Part shown: one piece after another, positions 10,491 to 22,419 of the stretch
Layout of the letters: every line of letters begins with the position of its first letter
Position numbering within the stretch: the first letter of the stretch is position 1
Source of the DNA: Lycium barbarum
Lineage: Eukaryota; Streptophyta; Magnoliopsida; Solanales; Solanaceae
Length of the DNA stretch: 64,000 bases
Reading direction: 5' to 3'
Assembly (NCBI RefSeq): GCF_019175385.1
Contig: NC_083337.1
Coordinates: 164,499,713 to 164,563,712 of the forward strand
Notes under the pieces: generated by a model
Database searches by the model: none
Seen by the model: only the letters and a program-made list of their open reading frames with translations
Told to the model about the DNA's origin: nothing
Made by a program: the position numbers and the translations under genes

Positions 10491-11481
10491 TTTTAGATAA
10501 CTTTAATTTATATAAAATGGATACAAAATATTGTGCTATTCAATAGATATTTATGAATAACTCCTTTAAAATAAAACTAGTTATCGCAGGCCCGTGCTAA
10601 GCCCGGGCCCAAACTCAAAATATAAAAGCCTGTATTTTTATCGCACTTTTTTTAGTAGACCTTTCTGGGCCATCTAATTTCTCCACATACCACATTGAAA
10701 TTGTCAGAAGCAATTATTTTTGCGAAGCACAATCTAATTCAAGCCTAAAAGTAGATTATATTTACATTGCATTTTACAACAAACAGTTTAGATTATAGTT
10801 ACAGGACTCCCAAGTTGTGCTACTTGACAAAAACACATTTTCACAGTGGACAAAACTAAGGCTAAAAGCTATAAGCACGGATAGTCTTGTATATTTTAAC
10901 TGTTGATCCATGACCGTCTGGGTCATCAAAAGACCTATGTACAAGCCACCAAAAGACCTATGTACAAGCTCGCCACAGTCATAGTGAACTGTAAATAGAA
11001 ATAAGAGATATGTGATTAGTATCAAACGTAGATAGTTAAAATAGAACAAACATATTAGAGATTTCAATAGAAATAAAAAGGGTTATAGAGCAGCAACTTT
11101 TAGCGTATTTAAAGGTGTATTCAGCTAGTCACTTAAGAATTTACCTCTCTTGTTTCATGGAGCCAAAAATCTAAAATGTAAGGTAAATAACATGTTGCGA
11201 GTTGCAACAAAGAAATTTATATTAATAGTGTAAAATTCTCTCCGAGAACAAAGTATCTGAGTTAAATCCATGTGATATTTTTATCCAATATAGAAAATAT
11301 TGTTTTTACCAATATAAGCAATCCCAATGGCCTGTAGAGTGTATACCAAGCTGCCCTTATAAATACGTATTATCCAGAACCATAGGTAAGACCTAATAAA
11401 TGCTCCGTCAGATAATGACACTGTAGCTCCAGAGTTGCAAAATTTTTACTAAAATATATATTGACAAATAATGTAAAAATA

Positions 11482-11735
11482 TATTCCCTCCGTTATTTTT
11501 TATTGTATTTTGCTGACTTAACACTTCCCTTAAAAAACTGTTTATTCGGGGTTTGTCTTACTAAATTACTCTTATTAATTATGCTTTGAAAATCTAAGTT
11601 TTACTACTAATACTTTATGCTTTTTACTTAATGATAAGAGTAATATAGAAAAATAATAAGTTTACCATGATTTGTTAAAATAAACAAGCGACAAAAATTA
11701 ATAATAAAAAACAATTAAAAAGAAACGGAAGAGTA
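11482..11735. mobile_element. Stowaway-like MITE (ctccctccgt ends)
   Basis: Left end TATTCCCTCCGTTATTTTTT. The right end, reverse-complemented, reads TACTCTTCCGTTTCTTTTT. Both continue with matching T-rich sequence including ATTGTTTTTT/ATTGTATTTT. TA dinucleotides mark both borders. No coding sequence. Confidence 0.65.
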
Positions 11736-14700
11736 ATCTAGTTTAGGATAAGAAAAAATCCACAATAAGGCTACTACAGTGTAAACAATACACAAATAAC
11801 AAAAGCCCAAAAGGACGAAGTAGAAAGTGCCTTCACAGAATAAATGAGGGCAACAACCACGTGTAGGAGCTCCATTGGATCAAACTTGATGTGAGGACGA
11901 CAAAATCTTTGAGTTGCCGTTTATATAGAGTAGTAATTTGTATCTTTTGCAACAGGCAAGTAATTACCCTACTTAACAATAAAGATGATTATGCTATTTT
12001 ATCTATGTGTATAATCAAAACTCTATTTAAATTATATAGTTGCAATGGAGACAGAATGTTTGACATCTTATATTAAATTATTAAATGAGAGCATTTTGCA
12101 TACTTTATTATTTCCTACCCAAAATTCCCACAACTTTACAGGCAAGAGATAAAGAGGGGGGGGGGGGGGGGGGGGATGGTAAAATAAGCAATTATAAATG
12201 TAAATAATTGTATATATCTACCACCAGAATGTGGATATATAAATATGGCAATGGCCTCGGTAATACCCATCATGTTCTTTAACAGTGGATAAAAATGGAC
12301 TTGTATTGCCGCCAAGCACTAAAATAGTAATAGACCTTATTTTTTATAATTAACATTCATCCTACATTATCTGATACTCATACGATAGTATATATTAGTG
12401 TAAATAGTTAGACATTAGGGTACACAGTACATGCAATTTAATTAGATATAACATGTTGTGAATCCATTTTCTACTTTATCATTCCAAACTTGTTACGAAA
12501 GATCATCGGTCTACGTAATCATCATATAACTTAGAAATATTTGGAGTAATTTAAAAGCAAAGAATGCCACATCGATCTTAGTTGTTGTAAGCATGATACT
12601 TAAAAGAAAATTGCAAATTTCAGTCTATTCGCATAGTAATATTCTTGGAATTTTATTCTTCCTTTTTTGTTTATGGACTATTGTACTTGACTACCTTATG
12701 GACTAATCCACTTTAATATAAATATATTTGTACACGTGTGTGAGCACGATGGGGTGTCCCCCTACTATTTCTTTTTTGTTTTGTCTATTTTCAATTATTT
12801 TTGTTTCAGGTGGTAGAGAGGATTGAAAATGGTACGACTAGTATACGTGATATGTAAAATACCTTATATTCTGCATGCTTTACTCACTTCATTTTCTTTT
12901 CCTTTTTATAGCTCACATTTTAAAGGAGTCTTCTTGCTACGCATTTTGATTTCTCACTTACTGCTAATGAGTTTTTTATATTGTCAATTCTGCATTTTGC
13001 ATGGCTAGTTGATCACGGATTTCTCAAAATATTACTAGCAGAAAATCGCTAATGTATGTTTTGTAAAAAATTGACCCGTCAATAAGAGATTTTGACAAGA
13101 ATCAGTTAAAAACGTCATAGATGAGCCAAATTTCGATAGATTCCGATACCTTTCCTTTTGCCCTAAAGTACACTATAAATACTTAAATGTAGGTTCTGTT
13201 TTTAAGTTTTAAGAGTTATTTTGGGGTCATTCCAACCTCCTAATGATAGTTGGCCTATTCAATGGAAATTCGAATTAATTGAATTCGTTGGTTATGAATA
13301 TAGAATTATTTGATTAAAAAATAGCTTTTAATGATAGAATAAGGGAATCAACTAGTTGATTGTGCGTTAGACAAGTAGACAAATCTATGTTTCATGCAAA
13401 AAAGAGATTAAAATAAAATAAAAAGTGGAGGCACTAGTAAGGTCAAAGCAGCTAATATAAGAAAAGATAGTGTCAAAAAATTTCTTTGTCCACTTTGCCT
13501 TCTTGATCCACTACCCAAATCTCACTTTTCCACCACATTCACGTGTCATTCAGTAATGCTGTCTAACACTGTACTCATCAATAATTAATTAAGAGGTCTG
13601 ATTTATATATACTTACGCTGTAAAGTATTTATCTTTTTGCAATTAGTAAACTTAAAAACATATTGTAAACAAGTTATCTACTTTAATTCTTTAGGTAATT
13701 GATTTCACTTATTACTTGCAGTTACTTCTAGTTATTTTCTAATTACCTAATGATATGATTAGTGTAAAAGTTAAATTTTTAATTAAGAAACAAAGAATTT
13801 TGAGCTAAAAAATAATTCTTTGAAGGTTAAACGCGCAATCTAGCCTGAAAGTAATCATGTGGTGAGAGGGAAAGAATTAGCAAAAAATATTGAACTAATA
13901 ACTATCTTATCATTTTTGGAGCATCCTGAACTATTACGAGAAGTTAATATCACATTCTTAGTTAATAAAGTGGAACTTGGTTAAACAAACATACATATCA
14001 CATATCAAAAGCTGCAGAATGATTTTAATATTTTAAAATTAGCACCAAATATATTTCTAAAGTTTCTTAATGAAAGTAAACCAGAATGATGCTACGTGGA
14101 TGACTAGCTCATAAGACTAGCTACAAGTGTCTTAACGGTAATCGCTTACTAGATTTTATCAAAAATTGTGATATGAAATAAATTCGATCGGGTGTAACTC
14201 AATCAAATGAAAATTAATTTAAGAAGTGATGATTATCCAAATTAATCATATAAAAAGATCAATTTTCCATCGCCTAATTGATGCAGGACTTCAACACTTC
14301 TTTGCATATTCAGAACGGGACATCTAAAACGTGATTAATATAATATGAGGCTCATTGTCGAATAAATTAATAATGAGAGTTTCGTTTTGATTTTTATAAT
14401 AAGAAATGAATGTTGGACCTAATTTAATTATGAAAAATAAAAATTAATTAAAAAGGTGAGAATTATCCAAAAACAATATAACGATACAAATTTTCCCTCC
14501 TAAAACCAATATAGGACTTCAATGAGAGGTGAGGTGAAACACTAAAACAGAAATTATGGTACATGAAGCTAGCAAGACAACTGAGTAGTCCAACCTCATT
14601 ACTGTCTGTTCAATTTATGGTCTTTTAAGTTGATGATCTAATTTACTGAACTAGTGAGGCAATTATATACTCTGAATTTAATCATCTTATAAGACTCGCA

Positions 14701-15002
14701 AATGAAAAAGATTGTCACTGACGGTCTGTTGAAATGGAAAACAAAAAAAGGAAGTTCGCTCGAAAAGTAGAACAATACCTTCACACCGATTGAACCGTCT
14801 CCCCTGTAAACGACAACTTCTTAGTCTTCTCAAATGTCCAAGTCTTTGTTACCACTTAATTTGTATCTATCCACCGATCACTTTGCCTGCGTGTTGAGGA
14901 ATCACAAATCTTCCAGTCACATTTGTCCATTTTAATATGACCTGGCAAATGAAAGCCACGTCACCCTACTTTTAATATGGCCTAAATTTTAATTGAGTAT
15001 AA
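11736..15002. other. Intergenic DNA, no gene
   Basis: AT-rich sequence with a 20-G run at 12156-12175. Frames at 11891 and 12823 are short and unrecognised. I see no exon-like conserved block on either strand. Confidence 0.5.
12156..12175 (+). repeat. Homopolymer run, 20 G
   Basis: Uninterrupted run of 20 G following AAAGA. Confidence 0.9.
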
Positions 15003-15296
15003 GGACCTGTTTGGCCATAAGAATTATTCACTTTTTATCAGAAAGTTTTTTCATTTTTTTCAAAAATTAGTGTTTGGTCATGAAAATACAACTTGAAGCT
15101 GTATTTGAAATTTGAATAACAAGAAAATTTTATTTTTCAATTTTTTCACTTTTTTTACAATCAAAACAAGTACATTTCAACAAAAAAATACTATTTGCAA
15201 AAACTATGGACAAGCACAACTTTAACTCTAAAATTCCAAAAAAAAAGTGGAAAAAAAATAAAATTGGTTTCTAACTTTCTATGCCCAAACGCCTGC
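15003..15296. mobile_element. PIF/Harbinger-like MITE with TAA target duplication
   Basis: Left end GGACCTGTTTGGCCATAAG. The right end reads ATGCCCAAACGCCTGC, whose reverse complement is GCAGGCGTTTGGGCAT. TAA lies directly outside each end (15000-15002 and 15297-15299). A 3-bp TWA duplication with a GGNCCTGTTTGG end is the pattern of Tourist/Harbinger MITEs. No coding sequence. Confidence 0.75.
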
Positions 15297-15916
15297 TAAG
15301 TTACCAGCTTTGATAATTGTAGATGTGATATTATACGCTAGTGCTAGTATTAGTAGTATGGTATATTCTCTTCTTCGAAAGAGCCGCCTGACGCGATTGA
15401 CGAGCATCAAATTAAGTTATTTAATTTGATATTAATAAACTTTTTTTAAAATATAAAGTTATCTATTGGAACATATTAGATTTTTTGCTAGACATCAGAT
15501 TAATATATATGTTATGGACATATAAATTATGTTGACTTTCTAAACGACAAGTACATCTAACAAATTGAGATAAAGAGTGCACGATCGATAAGTACATTAG
15601 TTTTATCCAACATAAGTATTCTCCAATGGACTTGCGGTCTTGTGGAAATAACAAGTTTATGATAAGAATCTCATGACATCCTTTAAAATACTCGTTCCTG
15701 TTCATTTTACTGTGTTATGTCTGTATTTTTTATGCTCTTAAAGAAGCATTATGTAAAAGGATAATTTAATTACTTTATTCATATTTTTTTTATGCCAGTT
15801 TAATTTCATTCTTCCTTTCATACATTAAGTAAAAATAAAGGTGAAAGAATTGGTTAATAACTATTTTGGACCAACAATTTCTAGTAACCATAACAATTAA
15901 AATGAATTGGAAAGGA
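15297..15916. other. Intergenic stretch, nothing recognised
   Basis: No gene or repeat ends. The reverse frame at 15463-15705 lacks any recognisable domain. Confidence 0.5.
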
Positions 15917-16021
15917 GGATCGTAGTAGCTCAATTGGTTGGCTAACTGAAATTTCACCTTATTGGTGAGGGATTTTCATCTTGTAATCCCTTTCGCCATT
16001 TTCCCTCTCCCTACCTCTTAT

Positions 16022-16092
<71 letters not shown>
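15917..16092 (+). mobile_element. tRNA-derived SINE with (AAT)n tail
   Basis: The head reads GTAGCTCAATTGGTTGGCTAAC, a tRNA-like A box typical of Solanaceae SINEs. A TTATTGGTGAGGG block follows where the B box should be, but its GTTCGA core is degraded. The 3' tail is 22-23 perfect AAT units (about 16024-16091). Flanks TGAATTGGAAAGGAG and TGGATTGGAGAGAG resemble an eroded target duplication. The poly-isoleucine frames here are tail translations. Confidence 0.75.
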
Positions 16093-16094
<2 letters not shown>

Positions 16095-16425
16095 GATGGA
16101 TTGGAGAGAGTAAACACGTCGAGGCGGCAAACCAGACAACTGCATTTTGACTTTTTTTATTTTTCCCTCCATGAGATGTCCCAGTGCACCGGGTCGATGA
16201 ATAAATTAACACAATTATAAGCTTGTAACACTTACAGAAATAAACTTATAGTACGTGTTCGATAAAAATATAATGATTTTGATCAAAACTATGCATTTGA
16301 CTGAAGAAACCCACTTAAAATACATAAATAAGATTTTTTAAAATTTAGAACTCAAACTCAAAATTCTAGATCCGTTAAACACCAGTGTATCAATACATTC
16401 ATTCATTTTAGAACAAGAAAACTAA

Positions 16426-16685
16426 GGACCCGTTTGGCCATAAAAATATTTGCAAATCAGTGTTTGACCATGAAAATTTCAAATTCAATTTAAAGTTGTA
16501 TTTCAAATTTGAAAAATAGCTTATAACTTATTTTCCAACTTACTGTTTTACCTTTGAAGTCGTATTAAGTACATTCAAGCACAAATATTATTTGAAAAAA
16601 ATATAACCAAACACAATTCCATTTTTAACGTGAACTCCATAAATTTCAAATAAAGTGAAAAATATTTGAAATAAATGGCCAAAAC
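16426..16685. mobile_element. PIF/Harbinger-like MITE, second copy of the 15003 family
   Basis: Left end GGACCCGTTTGGCCATAAAA, right end AAATGGCCAAAAC, with TAA on both outer sides (16423-16425 and 16686-16688). The interior shares TTTGACCATGAAAAT and TTTCAAATTTGAA with the 15003-15296 copy, 1.1 kb away. Confidence 0.7.
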
Positions 16686-16803
16686 TAAGTATTGTTTTGG
16701 CATAGGTTATGTTTCAAAGTTTTTAACTCAGAAAAAACATCTTTTAACCTTAATGCTACTCCTAATTAAGCCAAAATGAGGGTAAAAGATAAACCAATAT
16801 TAT

Positions 16804-16810
16804 TATAAAG
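16804..16810 (+). promoter_or_regulatory. TATA box upstream of the 17025 gene
   Basis: TATAAAG lies about 220 bp before the ATG. A CT-rich leader (16900-16930, repeated CTCTCT) follows, as is common in plant 5'UTRs. Confidence 0.45.
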
Positions 16811-17024
16811 GCTCAGATAAGAAAATCCTGGTAATAACACGATAGTATATTAGTACGAAGAAAAGGCACAAGTATCGGGTCCGCAGTTTCTTGTTTCCAT
16901 AACTCTCACTTCTCTCTCTTTCTCTCTCTATTTTTTGTCATTCTTTTTGTGACCTTTTTCGTTACAGAGGTCGACAGGTACGTCTAAAACTTTGTTGATT
17001 TGGATCGGTAAATCAAGAAACAAA

Positions 17025-17852
17025 ATGGGTTCTCAATTATTGAGAAATCAGTCCGATGAGCAGGTACAAAATTGCTTTGCTTCTTCTTCATCATCTTCTT
17101 TGTGTAGCGAAACGCAACGTGGTTGTTCAAAAGCACAGAATTGTCTGTTTAAGATTCTCAGAATAATCTCCACTGTCCCACCACAGAATAATAATAATAC
17201 TACCCCAACAACTCCACCTTCCTTCAGTTCCGAAAAATCTAACGGATTTGCTATTGACTTAAACACTGGGTTTAATGTTACGGAATCTGGGTCTCCCTTT
17301 AACGGCAGTTTAGCCGATGGAAAGAGTTCTGTTGCGGCGGAGAGTGACGGCGTTGTGACCGTTGATGTTGGGAAATGCGAAAAAGTGGAAGAAGAGAAAT
17401 CGTGTAAAAGTGATAGTTCTGTAGTTCAAGAATCAACGGAAAACGAGGAAATAATAGAAAGTTTCCAGCTTGAGAATTATGGGGTTTCTAAAACGAGCGA
17501 TTCAAAAGAACAAGGATTTATGGGTTTGCTCATTGAAGCAGCAACATTGATTTTTGGAGACTTTGAAAACGAAATTTCCAAACCTGAATGCGAGACAAAA
17601 AGCTTCAAATCTGAGAAATTAAAAATGGATGAAGATGATGATTATGTAGCTGTTAAAAAGCAGGTTAAACGAAGAAATTACGAGTTTACAGAGGAAGCTA
17701 TAGAGGATAAATCATCATATCCAGTGGTTAGATCAAAAAGGGGAAGGATTCAGGTTTTGCCAAACAAATACAGGGACTCAATTCTCGAGCCATTAACGCC
17801 ATTTTCAAGAATCCGATCAACTGTTGTCCCTAATAAACGTCGGTCAAAGTAG
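17025..17852 (+). CDS. Plant-specific protein of unknown function, 275 aa, single exon
   Basis: A single exon from ATG 17025 to TAG 17850-17852. The frame is open 33 bp further upstream but has no ATG there. Residues 20-30 are serine-rich and 55-65 are Asn/Thr/Pro-rich. A hydrophobic GFMGLLIEAATLIFGDFENE patch sits near 165-184. The middle is acidic, and a basic KKQVKRR near 214-220 could act in nuclear import. The C-terminus carries VVRSKRGRIQVLPNKYRDS, a motif I recall from several plant proteins annotated only as hypothetical. I do not recognise a function. It is a real gene by its length, codon use, upstream TATA and CT-rich leader. Its neighbours are MITEs and give no functional hint. 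Confidence 0.8.
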   Translation: MGSQLLRNQSDEQVQNCFASSSSSSLCSETQRGCSKAQNCLFKILRIISTVPPQNNNNTTPTTPPSFSSEKSNGFAIDLNTGFNVTESGSPFNGSLADGKSSVAAESDGVVTVDVGKCEKVEEEKSCKSDSSVVQESTENEEIIESFQLENYGVSKTSDSKEQGFMGLLIEAATLIFGDFENEISKPECETKSFKSEKLKMDEDDDYVAVKKQVKRRNYEFTEEAIEDKSSYPVVRSKRGRIQVLPNKYRDSILEPLTPFSRIRSTVVPNKRRSK

Positions 17853-18886
17853 TAAGATCAATCACCGTTTAACTTTATTTCATATTTACTCGGAGTATTA
17901 TGATTAGTATATTAAGCTCATAATATTAGCAACAGCTATGTAGACTAGTAATAGTCATAGAAGAGGAGAAAAGGAAGAGTCAATGGGGATTTTTGCAGAA
18001 GTTTGAGGCTTCTGGAATCTTGTAGAAGTCGAACTGGTTTACATTTTTACAAACAGTCGTTTCAATTTCTATTGTACTTTAAACTTATCAGTTCATCTGG
18101 TGTTTTAAGTGTTGCAAAATTTATGTCCATTTTTGCTTTGGAGAAAAAACTCGATAGGTGTGAGTTTGCTCACATTATCGGTTTCAAGTAATCACACATG
18201 AGAGGTGTGGTAGGCATTGACAGTTAGCGCAAAATTAGTTAAATTATTATGAACTTTTACTCTACATGATAAGTTACGACGTGCTCACCTAGACACGTGT
18301 TATGATTCGGCTAAAATAGAGCCACATTGATGACGAAGATTCATAAAATTGAAGCAACTTTACTTTGGGGTTGAGGTTTAATTGTTGTTGGTTTGTATTA
18401 TGGAGAAAAATATGGGAGGATTTGTGTTATTGCTAAATCTCGAGTTGATCTTACAAACCTAGTTCAATGTGTTACAACTCGGAAACAATTGAAAACGTCA
18501 AATTTGTTGGTCAAACAAGGTAGTACCAAATTAGTGTTCGAAAAGGCAAAAGAGAGGACATCCAAAGTCGAGACTTATTGTACTCTTGATGGGAGGCATA
18601 AGAGTAGTCTCACATTGAGGTTCACAATGCCCTTGCCTTTGGGAGGTTTGGTTCACGAGGTAAGGTGGAATATCTCATAATTAAGTTTGAGTATAAATTT
18701 ATATTTTATTTAGGTATAAATATATATTTTGTTTGGCTATTATTTTATCCCACATTGTAGATTGGATATATTAGTTCAAAGATTATAATTCTAGAACTAA
18801 AAAATTTGAGATAACTTAATCCGCGAACCAAACAACTTGTGGTCTAACTAGGTTTTGTCTTCTTTTTTTGCTTCACCTTTTATCAT
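17853..18886. other. 3' flank of the 17025 gene and intergenic DNA
   Basis: The 3'UTR likely covers the first 200-300 bp. The frame at 18393-18680 (95 codons) matches nothing I know. No RNA gene was seen. Confidence 0.45.
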
Positions 18887-19338
18887 TTTTTTTTTTGCAC
18901 GGATTTCCCTTCAAAGGCACTGGTCTTTAATTTTTGTCCCTCAAATTTTTGTCTTTCGCCTAAAAATTCATGGGTTCTGGGTTCAAACCCCCTTCAGTCA
19001 AAAATCTTAAAAAAAAATTAAAAAAAAAAATCGCAAGTCAAAGTTATGGATTCAAACTCTACCTTATGACTGAAGGCAAACTGAGAGTTCTGCCTTAAGG
19101 TAGAGTTTGCTACCTTAAGACAAACTCTGCGTTATAAGGTAGCAAACTCTGCCTTACGGGAGAGTTTTGCAAGCAATTCTGTCTTGTGATTTTTTTTTTT
19201 TATATAATTTTTGACTGAGCGGGAGTTCGAACTCATAACACATGAGTTTTTAGGCGAAGGACAAAAATTAAAGACCAGCAATTTGAGGGACAAAAATTAA
19301 AGACCACCCCCGAATAAGGACAATCGTGCAAATTGCCC
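18887..19338 (-). mobile_element. Foldback retroposon-like element, copy B
   Basis: On the minus strand it begins GGGCAATTTGCACGATTGTCC and ends GCAAAAAAAAAAAA. CCTTTTATCAT (11 bp, plus strand) flanks both sides at 18876-18886 and 19339-19349. The arms carry CTGGTCTTTAATTTTTG-type words and GGTTCAAACCC/GAGTTCGAACTC near 18980 and 19225. The spacer is made of AAGGCAGAGTTTGC palindromic units. No open frame. Confidence 0.75.
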
Positions 19339-19458
19339 CCTTTTATCATCCAATACAATTAATGTATATTCTCGTTTATTTTCTACATGACTTGAACTTC
19401 CAATCTACATTGTTAATTAGGTCTAATTTCATAGAACAATTAAAAAAGAATTCTCTAA

Positions 19459-20608
19459 GGGCCTGTTTGGAAAGCCACCTGGTAATTGGAATTTGTGTAA
19501 TTGCTAGGGTAGTAATTACATAGCCTAGTAATTATACATTAGTATAATTACAATGACCTGTTTGTTTGTCATAACATAATTACAGTGTAATTACAAGCAT
19601 GTTGTTTGGTTATACAAGTGTAATTACACAGTTAGTTTAATTTAAAAATAAATTTTAATTATAAAAAATTTAAAATTAATATTTAAAAAATATTTGCCTT
19701 TATAAATGATATTAAATTAGTTATTTAATAACACATTATTTCTTGAAAATATATTAATTAATAATCATATATTTGTACTAATATTGTAAAAAATAATTGA
19801 AATATTTTTCAAATTAATAATATTTAATTTTAATTAATTATAAAACTTAAAAGAAGTATTTTATGTGAGAACGTCATGGATTGAATGTTTGACAAAAAAA
19901 TAATATTTATAAATATAACCTAAATTCAAAATCCAAAAGAAAAAGTTTAACATAATACTCTTATGTCAAATTCCAACATTATATAAGTAAATTCCAACGT
20001 AACTTAAGTAAATAATTCAAAAGAAAGGGAAAATATAAGTCTATAACCTCATTCACAACGAAATTCTACTTTAATAACGTCACTCGTTATATGTCAAGTT
20101 TGTTAATGACTCATTCTTTCCAATATTAAGAGGTGTAGTTTCAAAAATTAGAATACTAACACGGTTATGCTAAATGAATAAAATAAAAAAAATCGAGCAA
20201 TTACATGGAACCACAAGAAGTAAAAGTTGGAAGGGAAAGAAAGGAAATGAAAAATAAATAGTATAAAAAGAAAAATACATTTTAAAAAATAAAAAGAATT
20301 AAAAAGTAAAAATAAAAAGAAATTAAAGTAATAGAAAAAAATTAAAAATCAAAAGAAATAAAAATAAATTAAAAATAAAAATATATTAAAATAAACAAAA
20401 AAGTAATCATGTAATTACATCCAATTCTCAACACACACACCCCCCCCCCCCCCCCCTCTTGAGAATTGGAGAGTGTAATTACACCCTCTCAATTACACCC
20501 AATTGTCACCTAGCTGTATAATTACTTGGTCAAACAAACAGACCAAACTGTGTAATTACACCAATTACAACCGATTTCAATTAACTGGGTGACTTTCCAA
20601 ACAGGCCC
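19459..20608. mobile_element. PIF/Harbinger-like non-autonomous element, 1.15 kb
   Basis: The ends are long inverted repeats: GGGCCTGTTTGGAAAGCCACC at the left and GGTGACTTTCCAAACAGGCCC at the right. TAA lies immediately outside each (19456-19458 and 20609-20611). The subterminal regions repeat TAATTACA/TGTAATTA many times on both strands, possible transposase-binding words. The interior is very AT-rich with no transposase frame. The ends and 3-bp duplication fit Tourist/Harbinger. Confidence 0.82.
20440..20456 (+). repeat. Homopolymer run, 17 C, at a hairpin tip
   Basis: A C run preceded by (AC)n and enclosed by CCAATTCTCAA and TTGAGAATTGG, exact inverted partners, so it sits in the loop of a hairpin inside the Harbinger-like element. 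Confidence 0.85.
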
Positions 20609-21296
20609 TAACTATTTGTCGAAGGAAACCCGAGGAGCAGCATTTGGACCCAGAAGGAAAAAAAATGAACACGCACAAGAAGTTACAAGAGAGAATATTA
20701 CTTCTACTTTAATTGAAAGTCGCCATCTTGAAGCGCGGAGGGGAAAACTTGGCCATGGAAGACTTTGACGGGAAATATAGTTGATTAGGTCGACAAAACA
20801 ACCGTGTCGTATTTTATCATCCTCTTAAAATAACAAATACTACATATATACCCTAGATTGAAAGTGTAGAAATATATTCGTCCTTAACAATCAACGGTCA
20901 ACATTGTTGAGTTAAGCCAGTTCAAGTACACACTTAACATTGTGTGATATTATTTATTTTAGGTTAAATTTGCACGATTTTCTCTAAAAAGTCTCACGTC
21001 ATTAATACCCCTGAACCTTATATTTGCCTTCTTCTATTTTCTGATCAAATTTCAATTTGTCAAAAAAGAACCTGCTTTTTCTTTTGGTTAAAATATTTTT
21101 CACCATATCCAAACTTGATATAAATAATTGAGGCTAATTTGACTTCTTCTTTTTTTTGTCGAAAGAGTATTAATTGTCCTCTTTAATAAATAAACCTAAA
21201 TATTCAGAAAGTGCAAATTATACCATTTTCGTTTTAAAATAACATGAAAGTTTATTAAAAAATTTGTCAATCTTTTTGGTCGTAGATCTTTATCTA
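20609..21296. other. Intergenic stretch, nothing recognised
   Basis: No gene, RNA or repeat ends recognised. Confidence 0.45.
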
Positions 21297-21410
21297 ATGT
21301 GAATCTTTTATATGCCCTTGTGCGGGTTCACTCCATTGCCAAATAAAGTTCCTCCAGAAATCAGATCTCAGACCTGCATGTGTCCCCACTTGGCCAAAAA
21401 CTATTCTGCT
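21297..21410 (+). repeat. Dispersed repeat DR, member 2
   Basis: Same ordered blocks as 10377-10490 (ATGCCCTTGTGC, CAAATAAAG, CAGACCTGCA, GTCCCCACTT, GCCAAAA). The frame at 21312-21506 runs through it and is probably not a gene. Confidence 0.6.
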
Positions 21411-21546
21411 ACTACAAATAATTGGTTAAGGATGGAAACACAGGTAGTTTTTGGAATGAAAAAAAAAAGGTTGAAGGATGGAAACAGAATGTTCTTACCA
21501 TCATGAAGTTACTCTTCGGTTTGACTACATATAATTAGGCTTAATA

Positions 21547-21648
21547 CTACTACAACAAAAACAACAACATACCTAATATTATCCCACAACTAAGATATGA
21601 GGAAGGTATGATGTACGCAGACCTTACCTCTACTTTTATGGGGCAGAG
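21547..21648 (-). mobile_element. TS-type SINE, 5'-truncated
   Basis: On the minus strand it ends in (TTG)n, after a body with AAGGTCTGCGTACATCA, AGTTGTGGGATAATATT and related words of the tobacco TS SINE. AGGCTTAATA is duplicated at 21537-21546 and 21649-21658. The tRNA-like head is missing, so this is a truncated but clearly retroposed copy. Confidence 0.85.
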
Positions 21649-21900
21649 AGGCTTAATATATCAACAATTCCTTAAAATTGCAAGTAAATCCTATTTAGAC
21701 ACTCAAATTATGATTTATTTCAGTTGAGCACCTGAGCACATGATAAAGTACTTCTATTGAACACTGTCGCTTCAAATTTTGAAAAAACTTTTGATCGTGT
21801 TCTCAAATATTCATTATGTAGTAAGTTAACCCCTTATAATATGGAAACTTCTTTAATTATACGCATTAGCCTCAATAAGTCAAAAACCTCGAGTTTGTTC

Positions 21901-22419
21901 CAGGGGCTGACCCATGTGACAGTGCTTGAGCACCCATTAACCCGAACACGAACTATGTTTTTATATATAGAAATTTCTCCAAATTTGAATATATGGGCTG
22001 AATAGCACCCACCGTTCAAAACTTGGGGTGGATGCTTTGGTTCAGTGCGTTAGTTGAAATTGCACGGTTGGATGAGGATGTAGGTTCGATTGCCCGCGCC
22101 CACAAAATTTAAGAGCTCCCCTCTTCTTCTTTTTCTTGACTTTTCCTTAAATAACTTAAAAAATAGGTAAAAAATATCATGTTTCTTGGTTGTTCCAGCT
22201 GACTTTTCCTTCCTTTTCTCCAAAATGTTTATCTTCTTTGTTTTACTTCTTCTTTTTTTCCACTTCTCCCTTTTAGTTTTTTACTTTTTCTTAATGTTCT
22301 TCGTTAGTTTTTTCTATTATTGTGTTTAAATAATTTTGCATTTCTATTTTATGAGAGAAAGCAACTTTACGGTAAAGAAACGTCAGCACCCATGACATTA
22401 AAATCCTGGGTCCGCCACT
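21901..22419. mobile_element. Terminal-inverted-repeat element with an internal pol III-like head
   Basis: The left end CAGGGGCTGACCCA and the reverse complement of the right end (TAGTGGCGGACCCA) form inverted termini of a very common Solanaceae repeat. Inside, at about 22030-22105, GGTTCAGTGCGTTAG and GTAGGTTCGATTGCCC resemble pol III A and B boxes. Target duplication unclear (AGTTT shared). No coding sequence. Confidence 0.6.

Larger units (their letters stand above)
9252..11481. other. Intergenic DNA, no gene
   Basis: The region holds a 23-G run (10106-10128) and one member of a dispersed 110-bp repeat (10377-10490). Two short units of CAAAAGACCTATGTACAAGC lie near 10927 and 10951. None of the short frames (9575, 9644 reverse, 10774 reverse) resembles a known protein. 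Confidence 0.5.

Noticed and set aside
15962..16212. Poly-isoleucine frames on both strands
   Set aside because: Translations of the (AAT)n tail of a SINE.
16992..17024. Upstream extension of the 17025 gene from TTG
   Set aside because: No ATG is present before 17025, and the ATG at 17025 is in good position.
18393..18680. 95-codon frame after the unknown gene
   Set aside because: No recognised family, no conserved block and no promoter or splice context.
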